In this document: positions 63,655 through 64,000 of the stretch, one piece after another | How positions within the stretch are numbered: the first letter of the stretch is position 1 | How the letters are laid out: every line of letters begins with the position of its first letter | NCBI RefSeq assembly: GCF_005117025.1 | Contig: NZ_SWCO01000002.1 | Span: 434,001-498,000, forward strand | DNA from: Alteromonas portus | Lineage (GTDB): Bacteria; Pseudomonadota; Gammaproteobacteria; Enterobacterales; Alteromonadaceae | DNA: 64,000 bases | Direction of reading: 5' to 3' | The notes under the pieces: generated by a model | Database searches by the model: none | What the model was told of the DNA's origin: nothing | Seen by the model: the letters and a program-made list of their open reading frames with translations, nothing else | Program-made: the position numbers and the translations under genes

Positions 63655-64000
63655 TTGAGCGATATGGCAAAAAATTTAATCTTATGGTTAGTCATCGCCG
63701 TTGTTTTAATGTCGGTTTTCCAGAGCTTTTCACCGAGTGAATCGGCTCGTTCACAAACTGACTACACAACGTTTTTGAGAGAAGCAGAACAGGGAAATAT
63801 TCGTGAAGTTCGCATCAATAATAGTGGCGAAATTCGCGGTACTAAGCGTTCAGGCGAAACTTTCCAAACATTCGTACCTTATTTCGATGATAAGTTGGTA
63901 TCTGACTTGGTCAAGAACGACGTAAGGGTTTACGGTGAACCACCGGAAGAGCAGTCTCTTCTAACGTCAATCTTCATTTCATGGTTCCCCATGTTACTGC
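63655..64000 (+). CDS. ftsH: ATP-dependent zinc metalloprotease FtsH (5' part)
   Basis: The gene starts in the window and runs off its end, so only about 110 residues are visible. They are unmistakably FtsH: first membrane segment LILWLVIAVVLMSVFQSF, then the periplasmic domain with VREVR-type strands and IFISWFPMLL, the start of the second membrane segment. ftsH degrades membrane and cytosolic proteins (including sigma-32 and LpxC in E. coli). TTG 63655 (MSDMAKNLILW) and ATG 63664 (MAKNLILW) are both in frame, as in E. coli. AGAGG lies about 12 bases before the TTG. The AAA and protease domains are outside the window. Confidence 0.97.
   Translation, partial: MSDMAKNLILWLVIAVVLMSVFQSFSPSESARSQTDYTTFLREAEQGNIREVRINNSGEIRGTKRSGETFQTFVPYFDDKLVSDLVKNDVRVYGEPPEEQSLLTSIFISWFPMLL

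Overview
The window is one contiguous stretch of a marine gammaproteobacterial chromosome, most likely from Alteromonas or a close relative. This is inferred from protein sequence style (large TonB-dependent receptor, BetT-like carrier, DUF4826-like and YfbV proteins, monomeric isocitrate dehydrogenase), from moderate GC content, and from gene-order blocks shared with other Gammaproteobacteria. I see no phage, IS element, CRISPR array, tRNA or rRNA. Coding density is high, and most genes are housekeeping genes with recognisable functions.

Layout. 1-2.8 kb: an old-yellow-enzyme oxidoreductase, then smpB divergent from ratA-rnfH. 2.8-10.5 kb, accessory in character: a MarR regulator resembling CosR/EctR beside a BetT-type osmolyte carrier, divergent from a TonB-dependent receptor, which is followed by a TPR-sulfotransferase. 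10.6-14.8 kb: an NTF2-like protein, then the divergent pair ppsR/ppsA. 14.8-23.2 kb, a looser region: two small proteins, a structured 529-base gap, an IorA/IorB-type molybdenum hydroxylase, a PGPGW-like membrane protein, a DUF4826-like protein, an acetyltransferase, the ribosomal-protein hydroxylase roxA, and a class III cyclase-like protein that has lost a catalytic arginine.

23.2-30.0 kb: mnmA-hflD-purB, rluE and monomeric icd, as around icd in enterobacteria. 30.4-36.6 kb: a near-complete bacterial N-degron pathway, with cspD, clpS-clpA (adaptor and unfoldase), infA, the aminoacyl-transferases bpt and aat, and trxB. 37.1-45 kb: yfbV, sprT (apparently starting at AUC), sppA, a small hypothetical protein, a DoxX protein, a nitroreductase, a DUF2797 protein and ansA.

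44.2-57.7 kb: the classic envelope and lipoate cluster, all on the minus strand. In transcription order it is leuS-lptE-holA-nadD-rsfS-rlmH-mrdA-rodA-rlpA-dacA-ybeD-lipB-lipA. It joins peptidoglycan elongation (PBP2, RodA, RlpA, DacA), LPS export (LptE), ribosome silencing and rRNA methylation (RsfS, RlmH), NAD synthesis (NadD), replication (HolA) and lipoylation (LipB, LipA). 58-64 kb: an exported SRPBCC-like protein, a Lon-family ATPase/protease, a short-chain dehydrogenase, yhbY divergent from rlmE, and the 5' part of ftsH, which runs off the window.

I found no convincing wholly new multi-gene system. The points most worth a second look are the AUC start of sprT, the degenerate cyclase, a heat-shock-like promoter before clpSA, the TTGA-coupled aat-bpt pair, the structured gap at 15.26-15.79 kb, and the receptor/TPR-sulfotransferase neighbourhood.
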